The notes under the pieces: model-generated
Told to the model about the DNA's origin: nothing
Database searches by the model: none
What the model saw: the letters and a program-made list of their open reading frames with translations, nothing else
Position numbers and translations under genes: made by a program
Origin: Gordonia sp. UBA7599
GTDB lineage: Bacteria; Actinomycetota; Actinomycetes; Mycobacteriales; Mycobacteriaceae
Direction: 5' to 3'
Assembly (NCBI GenBank): GCA_002477755.1
Contig: DLKD01000147.1
Location: 1 to 45,403 of the forward strand
Length of the DNA: 45,403 nucleotides
Shown here: positions 9,025 through 16,957 of the stretch, one piece after another
Numbering within the stretch: position 1 is the stretch's first letter
How the letters are laid out: each line of letters starts with the position of its first letter

Positions 9025-9702
9025 TCAGCCCAACGAGAAGGGCCGACCGTAGAAATTCATCATCTCAACGGCGTATTCAGTCTCGACCGCCACCACCAGC
9101 CTGGAACGGGCCTGGGCGTAGCCAACACAGCCTCGTAGGCCGATCTGGGAGTTGACGTAGCTCAGCCGGGCCGACTTGGTGTCGGTATACGACACGTACG
9201 AATCATGTCTCCCGACACGAAAGTCATCAGCGCCCTCCACATCGTTGATGTAGTACGCCTGCTGTTGCCCTGGGCCTATCGTCAGCGTGCCAGTGCCGCC
9301 CGCACCGAGATCACCCTCGTCACCGAAGCCGTCGCTGATCCCTAACGCACCCGCACTGCCGCCCATAGTGCCGCCCCGGAAATCGACCTGGCAGCCCACG
9401 ACATACCCCGCCTGGATCGCGATCTCGCGGGGCATCTTAGAGACGTCGACGCGGTACTTGGCAGACACCCACACGTTGCGGTGCAACGGCGTGCCGCCCA
9501 TGGACGGATTGATAGTGGCCCGTTCACCCGATCGCGCCACCGTGACCACTGTGCCATCGCCCATCTTCTTGACCTGCTTCAGCGCGGGAAGATTCACCTG
9601 TACATCCGCCATGGCTGCCGACGGCCTCAATACCAACGGCACAGCCACCACAGCACAGGCGACTGTGGCCATAATCGCAGCGCGTTTGATGCGCTCCGTC
9701 AT
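9025..9702 (-). CDS. MspA-family outer-membrane porin
   Basis: Predicted 225-residue secreted protein. A signal peptide covers about residues 1-32 and ends PSAAMA, giving a mature N-terminus near DVQVNLP. The segments VWVSAKYRVDV, GYVVGCQVDF, GCVGYAQARS and a final FYGRPFSLG match the MspA family in Rhodococcus and Gordonia, which forms octameric channels in the mycolate outer membrane. A glycine-rich region lies near the middle. ATG 9702 is preferred over a GTG at 9720 because GGGG lies at a good distance upstream. Its stop is 10 bp from the convergent hydrolase stop. Codon use is less GC-biased than in its neighbours. Confidence 0.88.
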   Translation of the reverse strand: MTERIKRAAIMATVACAVVAVPLVLRPSAAMADVQVNLPALKQVKKMGDGTVVTVARSGERATINPSMGGTPLHRNVWVSAKYRVDVSKMPREIAIQAGYVVGCQVDFRGGTMGGSAGALGISDGFGDEGDLGAGGTGTLTIGPGQQQAYYINDVEGADDFRVGRHDSYVSYTDTKSARLSYVNSQIGLRGCVGYAQARSRLVVAVETEYAVEMMNFYGRPFSLG

Positions 9703-10119
9703 AGCTGTCCCCAAATCCACTGATCACCGGTTCTCGTCTGACACCACCACAGCAGCTTCGACGGCGCGGCTTCACCAGCATCCCCGCGGCTTCCATGTGG
9801 CAGGCGACAGAACCGCGATTTGCCGAAACTCTTACATTCCATCAATGTTGTCGTCAATCTCAGTAACCGCCAATATCGGATACGCCGCAAATGGCCGATT
9901 AGCCCCAAACGTCAACGGCCGGGGACGAGCCAGCGCGTTCCAGATCACGCAATACTCCAAGGCTAGACCCAAATTCAGGCAATACCGACGAACTTCTGCA
10001 CATCTCCATTTACGAATATTTTCTGACAAACGCTCTATGGACTAACGCCCACAATAGGGACCATAATCCACTGAGAGTGCGACCACTCATCATTAGCACC
10101 AACAAGGAGACCAACCCGC
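9703..10119. other. Lower-GC intergenic region with the first micro-ORF promoter
   Basis: About 420 bp without a convincing gene, visibly richer in A and T than the rest of the window. A 65-codon minus-strand open frame here has unbiased codons and no ribosome binding site and was not called. The left part should contain the porin promoter. The right end holds the promoter and leader of the micro-ORF at 10120. Confidence 0.6.
10038..10088 (+). promoter_or_regulatory. Promoter and leader hairpin of micro-ORF 1
   Basis: CATAAT at 10062-10067 is a good -10, with TGGACT 18 bp upstream as a possible -35. The predicted transcript starts near 10074 and begins with a small perfect hairpin, GAGTG-CGAC-CACTC (10075-10088). 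The same CATAATC box precedes the second micro-ORF at nearly the same distance from its ATG (52 and 49 nt from box end to ATG), and the leaders align, so the duplication included the promoter. Confidence 0.5.
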
Positions 10120-10245
10120 ATGTACATCCGCCGCAACACCCAAGCCACCCTCACCAAGCCGACCGCACCCGGCCGCCCCACGCCGCGTGTGGCGCCGCTG
10201 GCATTTCTGGCCACCCCGCGTCGCGTGTGGCGCCGCTGGCGTTAA
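10120..10245 (+). CDS. Tandem basic micro-protein 1 (41 residues)
   Basis: Unrecognised 41-residue protein beginning MYIRRNTQATLTKPTA and ending ATPRRVWRRWR. It contains nine arginines, one lysine and no acidic residue. A strong AAGGAGA (10104-10110) lies 9 nt before the ATG. A close paralogue lies 340 bp downstream. In the 29 alignable codons the two copies differ by eight synonymous and two non-synonymous codons, which argues for selection on the protein. No signal peptide or membrane segment is visible. The charge suggests binding to RNA, DNA, ribosomes or membranes, but no function can be assigned. It contains an 18-bp repeat read in two frames (10185-10202 and 10223-10240). Confidence 0.72.
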   Translation: MYIRRNTQATLTKPTAPGRPTPRVAPLAFLATPRRVWRRWR

Positions 10246-10253
10246 TCTCGGCC

Positions 10254-10291
10254 CCCAGCGCCAGCGCCGCAACTGTGGTGCCGGCGCTGGG
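10254..10291 (+). terminator. Hairpin after micro-ORF 1
   Basis: CCCAGCGCC (10254-10262) pairs perfectly with GGCGCTGGG (10283-10291) around a 20-nt loop, 8 bp after the stop codon of micro-ORF 1. No T-run follows, as is common for actinobacterial terminators. Confidence 0.5.
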
Positions 10292-10584
10292 AAGAGGCCA
10301 AATCCGTTAGACCAGCCGCAAGACTTCATTTGCCGTCGACTCGACAAGGAAGGCCTGGTGTGTGGTGTGGTGACCCGACGCAAACCGAGAGAGCCCGGTG
10401 CAAGATCCGGACAATACCGTCGATATAGGCACCGGAACGTGCGGTAATTCGGACAATTCTACCAGTTTGGCAAAATAGTCACGACCCACATCGACCAAGT
10501 TTGATTGATTGACGCTCATGATTAGGTTCATAATCAAGCTTTGAGCGTGTGACTGCACTCACGAGCTCGGCACAAGGAGACCCC
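10292..10584. other. Lower-GC intergenic region between the micro-ORFs
   Basis: About 290 bp of relatively AT-rich sequence without a supported gene. An 83-codon minus-strand frame (10307-10558) reads plausibly as protein but has unbiased third positions and no ribosome binding site, so it was left out. The right end contains the promoter and leader of micro-ORF 2. Confidence 0.55.
10506..10535 (+). promoter_or_regulatory. Promoter of micro-ORF 2
   Basis: TTGATT at 10506-10511 and CATAAT at 10530-10535 with an 18-bp spacer form a promoter like that of micro-ORF 1. A transcript start near 10542 would give a leader of about 43 nt. The leader parallels the first copy (GAGYGTG...ACTGCACTCA, then ACAAGGAGACC). 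Confidence 0.5.
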
Positions 10585-10707
10585 ATGTACATCCGCCGCA
10601 ACACCCAAGCCACCCTCACCAAACCCACCGCCACCGACCGGTCCCGCCGCACCAACCCGTTCGGCCCACTAGCGACCCCACGCCCCGTGTGGCGCCGCTA
10701 CCGCTAG
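10585..10707 (+). CDS. Tandem basic micro-protein 2 (40 residues)
   Basis: Paralogue of the micro-protein at 10120. The first 16 residues, MYIRRNTQATLTKPTA, are identical. The middle differs (TDRSRRTNPFG), and the end is LATPRPVWRRYR. It has nine arginines, one lysine and one aspartate. The ribosome binding site AAGGAGA (10574-10580) is 4 nt from the ATG, closer than in copy 1. The first 38 bases of the two genes are identical. A perfect 15-bp hairpin follows at 10761. The conserved ends and variable middle suggest that the termini carry the function. The family is unknown to me. Confidence 0.72.
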   Translation: MYIRRNTQATLTKPTATDRSRRTNPFGPLATPRPVWRRYR

Positions 10708-10760
10708 TAACCGCCCCACACCGTCATGGCGGCGATGGGGCCGCCAACCAAACAAGACCC

Positions 10761-10794
10761 GCAGGCCGGTTGTGAAAACTCACAACCGGCCTGC
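10761..10794. terminator. Strong bidirectional terminator hairpin
   Basis: GCAGGCCGGTTGTGA (10761-10775) and its exact reverse complement (10780-10794) form a 15-bp stem with an AAAC loop. It lies between the 3' ends of micro-ORF 2 (plus) and the LuxR regulator (minus, ending at 10844) and can serve both. Confidence 0.85.
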
Positions 10795-10843
10795 AAGCGC
10801 CTACCTCAGATCGAGCCCACCCCACACCCTCGGCCCCGCTGGT

Positions 10844-13447
10844 TCAGTGACCGCCGCGGATGAGTTCGGCGATCTCCACGCGATCGGCGACGTCGAGCTT
10901 GGCGCACGTCCGGTAGACATGTCCCTCGACCGTGCGCACGGACACGTACAGCCGGTCGGCGATCTCCTTGTTGCTCAACCCGGCGGCTACGAGGTTGGCG
11001 ATCTCGCGCTCACGCGCCGTCAGCGGCAGCGGCTGGGCCGCGGTCACCAGCGCCGGAGTCCGCGCACCGCCGCACTGCGCGGCCAACCGGTTGGCCAGCG
11101 ACGCCGCGGCGACCGACGCCGCGCGGGCGCCGTTCTCCGCGTGCACAACACTGGCCTGGGCTGACGCATCTGCGGCGGCAAGCTTGTAACCGAGCTGTTC
11201 GAACTCGTCGCACACCGCATCGAGGGCGCCAGCATCAGCGTCGGCAACCGCGCGCGCATGCCGTGCGTACACCCCGATGAGCGGGCCGTCGAGCTGCTCG
11301 GCTAGCTCGGCCAACCGCTCCACCGACGACGGGGAGGTGTACCCGAACCGAGCCGCAAGATGCCACGCCTCGCCCTCGATCGCTATTTGGCCACTCGCGG
11401 CGGCAGTACTCGCCGCCTCCACCGCCAAGTCCGCGGCACGGCTGAACATCCCCTCGCCCGCCGCCTGCAACGCGACGGCAATGGCGAGACTCGGACCGAA
11501 CACCGCGACGTGCTCGTCATAGGTGGCGCGCGCCGTGTCCAACGCGACCCGGGCGTCCTCACCCCGCCCCAGAGCGGACAGTGCCATGACCCGCAGGATG
11601 AATGCGGGGTAGCTCCACGAAGCAGCCGCCCCACCCTCCCCGAGGGCGGCCAGCGTCTGATCCAAGCGCGCCACCGCGATGGGCAAGTCGCCCCGCATGA
11701 CGGAGACCTCCGCGGCGTGGATCCCCGAGAGCGCCCACCCCAGATAGTGCCCGGCCGAGGAGAAGTCGAGATAGCGCTGCGCCGCCTTCTCCGCGTCGTC
11801 GAGGTGTCCTGGCAAGGTCAGTGCGAGGATCTCACCGAATCCGGCGGGAAACCGCAGCAAGCCGTCGGTGACCCGCTCGGCGTCGCGGGCCTTCGCGGCC
11901 AGTGCGGCGACCTCGTCACCCCGCCCGACCAACGCCCGCGACAGACTGCCGCCGAACACCGCCCATTCGACCGCCCACGGCGTGGCCGCCGGGTCGGCGA
12001 GCACCTCGTCGGATAGGGCGATCGCCTCATCGAGACGGTTGGTGAACAGCGCCATCGCCGAGGTGAGGCCCTTGACGATCAGCGCCAGCCAGGGCTCGGT
12101 CACGCGGCCGGCGACCAAGTCGAGCACGTCGGCCGCCCGCTGGGCGTCGCCCATCGCCCAGAACAGGTTGCCGATCCGCAACAGCCCCCAACGGACGAGC
12201 TCGATCTGGTCGAAATCATCCGGGTCGAACTCGGCGAGGGCCTTCTCCGCGTCGTCGGCCCGGCCTTGCCACATCAGCGCACGCGCCAGTGGCTCGACCG
12301 CACCGAGCCCGCCGCCCGCCTCGACCGCCGCCTGGGCGAAACGCTGCGCCATCGGGATATTCGCCAGGGTGAGCGCCTCGCGAGCGGCCGCAGCCAGGTC
12401 GTTGGCGGAGATCGTCACGTCGCTGTCGAGTCCCAGATCCGCGATGAGGATGCGGTCGGCGGCCGAATCGGCGCCTTGCGCCTGCAGGACCGAGACGAGC
12501 TTGCCGCGCAGCCGACGGGCCTTGAGCGAGCCGAGCCGGCGGCGGATGACCTCCCCGAACAACGGGTGGGTGTAGCGCACGCCCAGCACCGATCCCTGGC
12601 GTGCAATGCCGACCAGGTCGAGGGCCTCCGCGCGCTCCACGGCTGACTCGCCGGTCAACTCGACCAGTACGTCCAACGATGCGGGCTCGCACAGACTCAG
12701 GTACTCCAGCACCGCGAGCACCTCGTCGTCGAGCCGGTCGATGCGTCCCTCGAGCAAAGAGGCTAGTTCCGACGTGATGGCTGTGCGGCCGCGCAACTGC
12801 CAGACACCCTTCGACTCACGCAGGGTGCCCGCCTCGATCGCCCCGTCGACGAGGTGGCGCAGGAACAGCGCGTTGCCGCCCGACGCGTCCCACATCAGAT
12901 CGGCTGACAAACCCTCCAGCCGACCGCCGAGGACGGACTCGACGAGTTCGACGCTCTGCTCCTTGGTGAACGGGGCCAGCGTCAGCCGCAACAGGTGGCG
13001 GTCTTTCCACAACGACGTCACCGCATCGGGCACGGTCTCACCGCTGCGAACCGTCGCAACGATATGCACAGCACGGTCGATCGCCAACTGATGCAGCAAC
13101 GTGGCCGACAACTCGTCGAGCAGGTGCGCGTCATCAACTCCGATGATGGTCTGACCGTCGGAAAGCAGCGATTGGCGGGCCGCAGAGAGGTAGGCGACGG
13201 GATCGGAACTGGCCGACGGACCGACCAGGTGCGCGAACACTCCCAACGGGATCGATCGCGCCGATTCGGTACCGGCCACCCACCGCGCACCGCCGAGTTC
13301 GGCGGTGACCAGGCGGGCCAACGTCGTCTTGCCGACGCCGGCATCGCCGGTCAGGATGATGCCGCAGGCCTCGCCATTGCCGACCAACGCATCACGAATC
13401 ATCTGGAACTCGTTGGCGCGCTCCACGATCGGCCAGTCGGCGGGCAT
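10844..13447 (-). CDS. Large ATP-binding LuxR-family (LAL) regulator
   Basis: An 867-residue regulator of the LAL (MalT-like) class. An N-terminal AAA/STAND ATPase has Walker A GDAGVGKTT at 34-42 and Walker B-like IIGVDDAHLL near residue 100. A long alpha-helical repeat region follows, with many AxxL-type pairs typical of TPR-like sensors. The C-terminal LuxR helix-turn-helix occupies the last 65 or so residues (PLTAREREIANLVAAGLSNKEIADRLYVSVRTVE, given here in shortened form as start TAREREI and recognition part YVSVRTVEGHV). Such proteins bind an inducer plus ATP and activate transcription. The target is not evident: upstream lies the opp operon on the same strand, downstream the micro-ORFs. 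Confidence 0.9.
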   Translation of the reverse strand: MPADWPIVERANEFQMIRDALVGNGEACGIILTGDAGVGKTTLARLVTAELGGARWVAGTESARSIPLGVFAHLVGPSASSDPVAYLSAARQSLLSDGQTIIGVDDAHLLDELSATLLHQLAIDRAVHIVATVRSGETVPDAVTSLWKDRHLLRLTLAPFTKEQSVELVESVLGGRLEGLSADLMWDASGGNALFLRHLVDGAIEAGTLRESKGVWQLRGRTAITSELASLLEGRIDRLDDEVLAVLEYLSLCEPASLDVLVELTGESAVERAEALDLVGIARQGSVLGVRYTHPLFGEVIRRRLGSLKARRLRGKLVSVLQAQGADSAADRILIADLGLDSDVTISANDLAAAAREALTLANIPMAQRFAQAAVEAGGGLGAVEPLARALMWQGRADDAEKALAEFDPDDFDQIELVRWGLLRIGNLFWAMGDAQRAADVLDLVAGRVTEPWLALIVKGLTSAMALFTNRLDEAIALSDEVLADPAATPWAVEWAVFGGSLSRALVGRGDEVAALAAKARDAERVTDGLLRFPAGFGEILALTLPGHLDDAEKAAQRYLDFSSAGHYLGWALSGIHAAEVSVMRGDLPIAVARLDQTLAALGEGGAAASWSYPAFILRVMALSALGRGEDARVALDTARATYDEHVAVFGPSLAIAVALQAAGEGMFSRAADLAVEAASTAAASGQIAIEGEAWHLAARFGYTSPSSVERLAELAEQLDGPLIGVYARHARAVADADAGALDAVCDEFEQLGYKLAAADASAQASVVHAENGARAASVAAASLANRLAAQCGGARTPALVTAAQPLPLTAREREIANLVAAGLSNKEIADRLYVSVRTVEGHVYRTCAKLDVADRVEIAELIRGGH

Positions 13448-13497
13448 GCATGAATGATAGGTCGCCCTGCCTGGCAGCGCGGGCCAACGGCCCAGTT

Positions 13498-13515
13498 GTT
13501 GGACGCTTGTCCAAC
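13498..13515 (-). terminator. Small hairpin after the opp operon
   Basis: GTTGGAC-GCTT-GTCCAAC is a perfect 7-bp stem with a 4-nt loop, 12 bp beyond the stop codon of the last opp gene and 50 bp before the LuxR start. It could be the operon's terminator or an operator of the regulator gene. Confidence 0.4.
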
Positions 13516-13527
13516 CGTATTCGGGTC

Positions 13528-15180
13528 CTACTTCTCCCAGCCGATGTCCTCGACGGGGCCGACGTAGAACATGCCGGCACCGTAATTGGCCAGACGCTTC
13601 TTCACCGCAACCATCGTCGGGCCGTTGAATAGCGGCAAGTTGGAGAACTGCCGGAAGGCCTGGGCCTCAACGTCGTTGCCCACCCGGATCTGTTCGGCAG
13701 GGTCAGCGATCTGCTGAACCCGCCGAATCTGAGCGTCGAGTTCCGGGGTCCCCGCACCAGACCGGTTCAACTGAGAATTGGCGCACCAGATTTGGCACAG
13801 ATATGCCATGCCGAAGGGATCCGACGACGAGTAGCTCATCGAGAACAGGTCGAACTCCCTGCCGATATACACCTTGGAGAAGTCGGCGGAGGCCCGCACC
13901 GTGATCGTCATGTCGACGCCGATCTCGCGAAGCATCGCCTGCATCGCCCGGGCCAGGTTGGTGGTCGTCGCATCGTCGCCCAGGATGGGCATGGTCAGCG
14001 ACAACTGCTGGCCGGCGCGTCGCCGAACGCCCGACGAGTCGGCGCGCCACCCGGCTTCGTCGAGGAGTTGTCGTGCCCGGTTCTGGTCATAGGCCCCGAC
14101 CCCGCCCAAGTTGTCTCGATACCTCGGCTGGAACGGGTACAACAGGAATGACCCCGGCGGATCCTCGCTGTAGCCCAGGCCGGTGAAGCGGATGCGCGCC
14201 AAGGTAGCGCGGTCGAGGCCGCGGAAAATCGCCTCGCGCACCCGGATGTCGCGCAGGATGGGTGTCGCGAGATTGAGGACCAGCAGGGTCGTCGAAGGGG
14301 TCGACGACACTCGGACGTCGATATCGGGCATCGTGGCAACCTGCGCCCGTGAATCCTTGCTACCCACGCCGGTCGCGTCGAGTTCGCCGTTGCGGAACGC
14401 GTTGAGCCCCGCCTGTGGCTCCATCTGGCGGAACACCCGGCGGTCCAGCTTGCCCCGCTTGCCCCACCACTTGGGGTTGCGCTCGAAGACGACGATCCCG
14501 GCGTTTCGGTCGTAGGACGCGAGCGTGTACGGCCCGGCTCCGAGTTCTGGACGCGGGTTCTGGATGTAGGAGCGGTTGAAGTCCTCGTGCGTCGCGATCT
14601 TCGGGTGCAGCAGTGTGTTGAACAGCCCGTCGGGCCACGCCCAGATCCCGCGGAACCGCACGACCGCCTGCTTGTCGTCGACACCGCGCGTCACCGATTC
14701 AATCTGGTCGTAGCCGTCGGTGCTACTCGCGATGTAGTTCGGATCGGTCCCTCGATTGAGCCGCCAGGTGTTCTCGAAGGCCCGCCAGTCGATGGGCGTG
14801 CCGTCGTTGTAGGTCGCGCGCGGGTTGATCGTGTAAGTGACCACCGTCTGACCGCCGTCGACCGCCTTGTGCACGTCGGTGAGGTAGTCGCGGTTGAAGG
14901 AGTACACGCCGTCGGGGGTGAAGAAGGCGAGCACGGGGTTGTACCAACGCCACATCATCAACGAGTAGCCCGTGCCGTCGGCCTGGAACGTGTTCCACTG
15001 CGGGGAGACCTCGGTCAGGGCCGTCGTCAGGGTGCCACCGTCGCGCAGGTTCTCCCGAGGCTGCGGGTTCAGTTGGGCCTGGCCCGGTTCGAAAGAGTTG
15101 CCGGCCGACATGTCGACGCCGCACCCGGTGACCAGTGCGACGACTGCGAGTGCGACGACGGCCAGGCGTGCGATGCGCAT
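13528..15180 (-). CDS. oppA: Oligopeptide ABC transporter substrate-binding lipoprotein, copy 1
   Basis: Predicted 550-residue family 5 solute-binding protein. A lipoprotein signal peptide ends in the lipobox LVTGC with C20. SVTRGVDDKQAVVRF and NPKWWGKRGKLDRRVF are typical of actinobacterial OppA (compare Rv1280c). It is the last gene of oppBCDAA. It is a paralogue of the preceding gene: both share LNPQPRENLRDGGTLTT near the N-terminus and an identical 13-residue end, FYVGPVEDIGWEK. ATG 15180 has GGGGCGGG just upstream. The ligand is probably a short peptide; two divergent binding proteins imply two specificities for one permease (inference). Confidence 0.9.
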   Translation of the reverse strand: MRIARLAVVALAVVALVTGCGVDMSAGNSFEPGQAQLNPQPRENLRDGGTLTTALTEVSPQWNTFQADGTGYSLMMWRWYNPVLAFFTPDGVYSFNRDYLTDVHKAVDGGQTVVTYTINPRATYNDGTPIDWRAFENTWRLNRGTDPNYIASSTDGYDQIESVTRGVDDKQAVVRFRGIWAWPDGLFNTLLHPKIATHEDFNRSYIQNPRPELGAGPYTLASYDRNAGIVVFERNPKWWGKRGKLDRRVFRQMEPQAGLNAFRNGELDATGVGSKDSRAQVATMPDIDVRVSSTPSTTLLVLNLATPILRDIRVREAIFRGLDRATLARIRFTGLGYSEDPPGSFLLYPFQPRYRDNLGGVGAYDQNRARQLLDEAGWRADSSGVRRRAGQQLSLTMPILGDDATTTNLARAMQAMLREIGVDMTITVRASADFSKVYIGREFDLFSMSYSSSDPFGMAYLCQIWCANSQLNRSGAGTPELDAQIRRVQQIADPAEQIRVGNDVEAQAFRQFSNLPLFNGPTMVAVKKRLANYGAGMFYVGPVEDIGWEK

Positions 15181-15213
15181 ATCCCGCCCCTCACGTCCCA
15201 CCCACCTCGTGTC

Positions 15214-15234
15214 CCCGACTCGAATCGAGTCGGG
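15214..15234. repeat. 21-bp perfect palindrome between the two oppA genes
   Basis: CCCGACTCGA and TCGAGTCGGG flank a single A in the 98-bp gap between the oppA genes. In RNA it would form an 8-9-bp stem with a short loop. It may stabilise the upstream message, attenuate readthrough, or bind a dimeric regulator. Confidence 0.6.
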
Positions 15235-15278
15235 CGAGGGGTCGATCGCGACACCATGACGATGCAACCGCAATGGTC

Positions 15279-16934
15279 CTACTTCTCCCAGCCGATGTCT
15301 TCGACGGGTCCGACGTAGAACATGCCGGCACCGTAGTTGGCCAGTCCGCGCTTAGCCGCGACTATCGTCGGGCCGTCGAAGAGCGGCAGGTCGGAGAACT
15401 GCCCGAATGCCTTCGCCTCGACGTCGTTTGCCGCCACGATCTGCGCGGCCGGTTCGGGGATCTGCTGCACACCGTGGATCTGTGCATCGAGCGCAGGAGT
15501 TCCGGCTCCCGCCCCGTTCATCGGCGAGTTCGTGCACCAGAACTGGCACAGATAGGCGACGCCGAACGGATCGGTCCAACCGAAGCCCAAGGTGAAGATA
15601 TCGAACTCCTTGTGGTTGACCACGGCTGCCAAGTCGGCGTCTGGCCGGACTTTGATCACCACATCGACGCCGATCTGGCGCAGCATCGACTGTATCGCCC
15701 GGGCGATGGTCTGCCTCATGGCATCCTCACCCACGACGGGCAGGTTCAACACCAACCGCTGGTCGGAGCGGTCGGCGCGGTGTCGGATGCCGTCACCGAC
15801 CCAGCCCGCCTCATCGAGCAGGCGTCGCGCCCGACCCTGGTCGTAGGTGATCGTCGATCCGACGTTATCGCGGTAACCGGGCTGGAACGGGAGCAGCAGG
15901 AACGAGCCGGGCAGTTCCTCGGTGTAGCCCAGGCCGGTGAAGCGGATCCGCGCCAAGGTCTTCCGGTCGATCCCGGCCAGCAGGGCCTGCCGGACCCGCG
16001 GGTCGCGCAGCCCCGGGGCGTCGAGGTTGACCACCATGTACGTGGCCACGGGCCTTACCGACACGCGCAGGTCGATTCCCGGCCTCGAGCCCACTTGAGC
16101 CTTCAGGTCCTTCTTGTCCACGTCGACGGCGTCGAGTTCACCGTTGCGGAACGCATTGACCGCGGCCTGCGGCGCCATCTGCCGGAACACCCGGCGGTCG
16201 AGCTTGCCCGGTTTACCCCACCACTTGGGGTTGCGCTTGAAGACGACGGTCCCCGCGTTGCGGTCGTAAGACGCGACTGTGTACGGCCCGGCACCAAGCT
16301 CTGCACGCGGGTTCTGGATGTAGGAACGGTTGAAGTCCTCAGCGCTGGCGATTCTCGGGTGCATGAGCTGGTTGAACAACATGTCCGGCCAGGCCCAAAT
16401 TCCGCGGAACCGCACCACCGCCTGCTTGTCGTCGGTACCGCGTGTCACCGATTCGATCTGGTCATAGCCATCGCTGCTGTTGACGATGAACGCCGGATCG
16501 GTACCACGATTGCACTTCCACGTGTTCTCGAAGGACCGCCAGTCGATGGGCGTGCCGTCGTTGTAAGTCGCCCGGGGATTGATCGAGTAGGTGACCACCG
16601 TCTTGCCGTCCTCGGTGGTCTTCTTGACATCTGTTAGATAGTCACGATTGAACGAGTACACGCCCTCGGGGGTGAAGAAGGCGAGCACCGGGTTGTACCA
16701 GCGCCACTGGTCCAACGTGTAGGTGGTGCCATCTGCGTGGAACGGGTTCCACTGCGGCGACACCAGCTCCGTCGACGTGGTCAGCGTTCCTCCGTCGCGC
16801 AGGTTCTCCCGCGGCTGAGGGTTCAGCTGCGCCTTGCCCGGCTCGAACGACGTTCCCGACGACGAGTCGTGGCCACAACCGGCAACCAAGGCGCAGGCTG
16901 TCAGCACGGCAACGCCAAAGCACACAACTCTCAT
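15279..16934 (-). CDS. oppA: Oligopeptide ABC transporter substrate-binding lipoprotein, copy 2
   Basis: Predicted 551-residue family 5 solute-binding lipoprotein with lipobox LVAGC (C20). It is collinear with the copy at 13528 over its whole length. ATG 16934 is preceded by AGAGGTGGAG; an in-frame ATG at 16961 overlaps the end of oppD and is less likely. It follows oppD by 23 bp in the same operon. It differs from copy 1 mainly in the middle (for example STELVSPQWNPFHADG versus TALTEVSPQWNTFQADG), where ligand contacts lie in this fold. Confidence 0.9.
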   Translation of the reverse strand: MRVVCFGVAVLTACALVAGCGHDSSSGTSFEPGKAQLNPQPRENLRDGGTLTTSTELVSPQWNPFHADGTTYTLDQWRWYNPVLAFFTPEGVYSFNRDYLTDVKKTTEDGKTVVTYSINPRATYNDGTPIDWRSFENTWKCNRGTDPAFIVNSSDGYDQIESVTRGTDDKQAVVRFRGIWAWPDMLFNQLMHPRIASAEDFNRSYIQNPRAELGAGPYTVASYDRNAGTVVFKRNPKWWGKPGKLDRRVFRQMAPQAAVNAFRNGELDAVDVDKKDLKAQVGSRPGIDLRVSVRPVATYMVVNLDAPGLRDPRVRQALLAGIDRKTLARIRFTGLGYTEELPGSFLLLPFQPGYRDNVGSTITYDQGRARRLLDEAGWVGDGIRHRADRSDQRLVLNLPVVGEDAMRQTIARAIQSMLRQIGVDVVIKVRPDADLAAVVNHKEFDIFTLGFGWTDPFGVAYLCQFWCTNSPMNGAGAGTPALDAQIHGVQQIPEPAAQIVAANDVEAKAFGQFSDLPLFDGPTIVAAKRGLANYGAGMFYVGPVEDIGWEK

Positions 16935-16957
16935 GTCTCCACCTCTCATCGCAAACC

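Noticed and set aside
9832-10029. 65-codon minus-strand frame upstream of the porin
   Set aside because: No ribosome binding site, unbiased codons, no recognisable similarity.
10307-10558. 83-codon minus-strand frame between the micro-ORFs
   Set aside because: It reads rather like a protein (for example VGRDYFAKLVELSELPHVPV), but third positions are unbiased, no ribosome binding site is present, and it overlaps the promoter of micro-ORF 2. Worth a database search, but not called.
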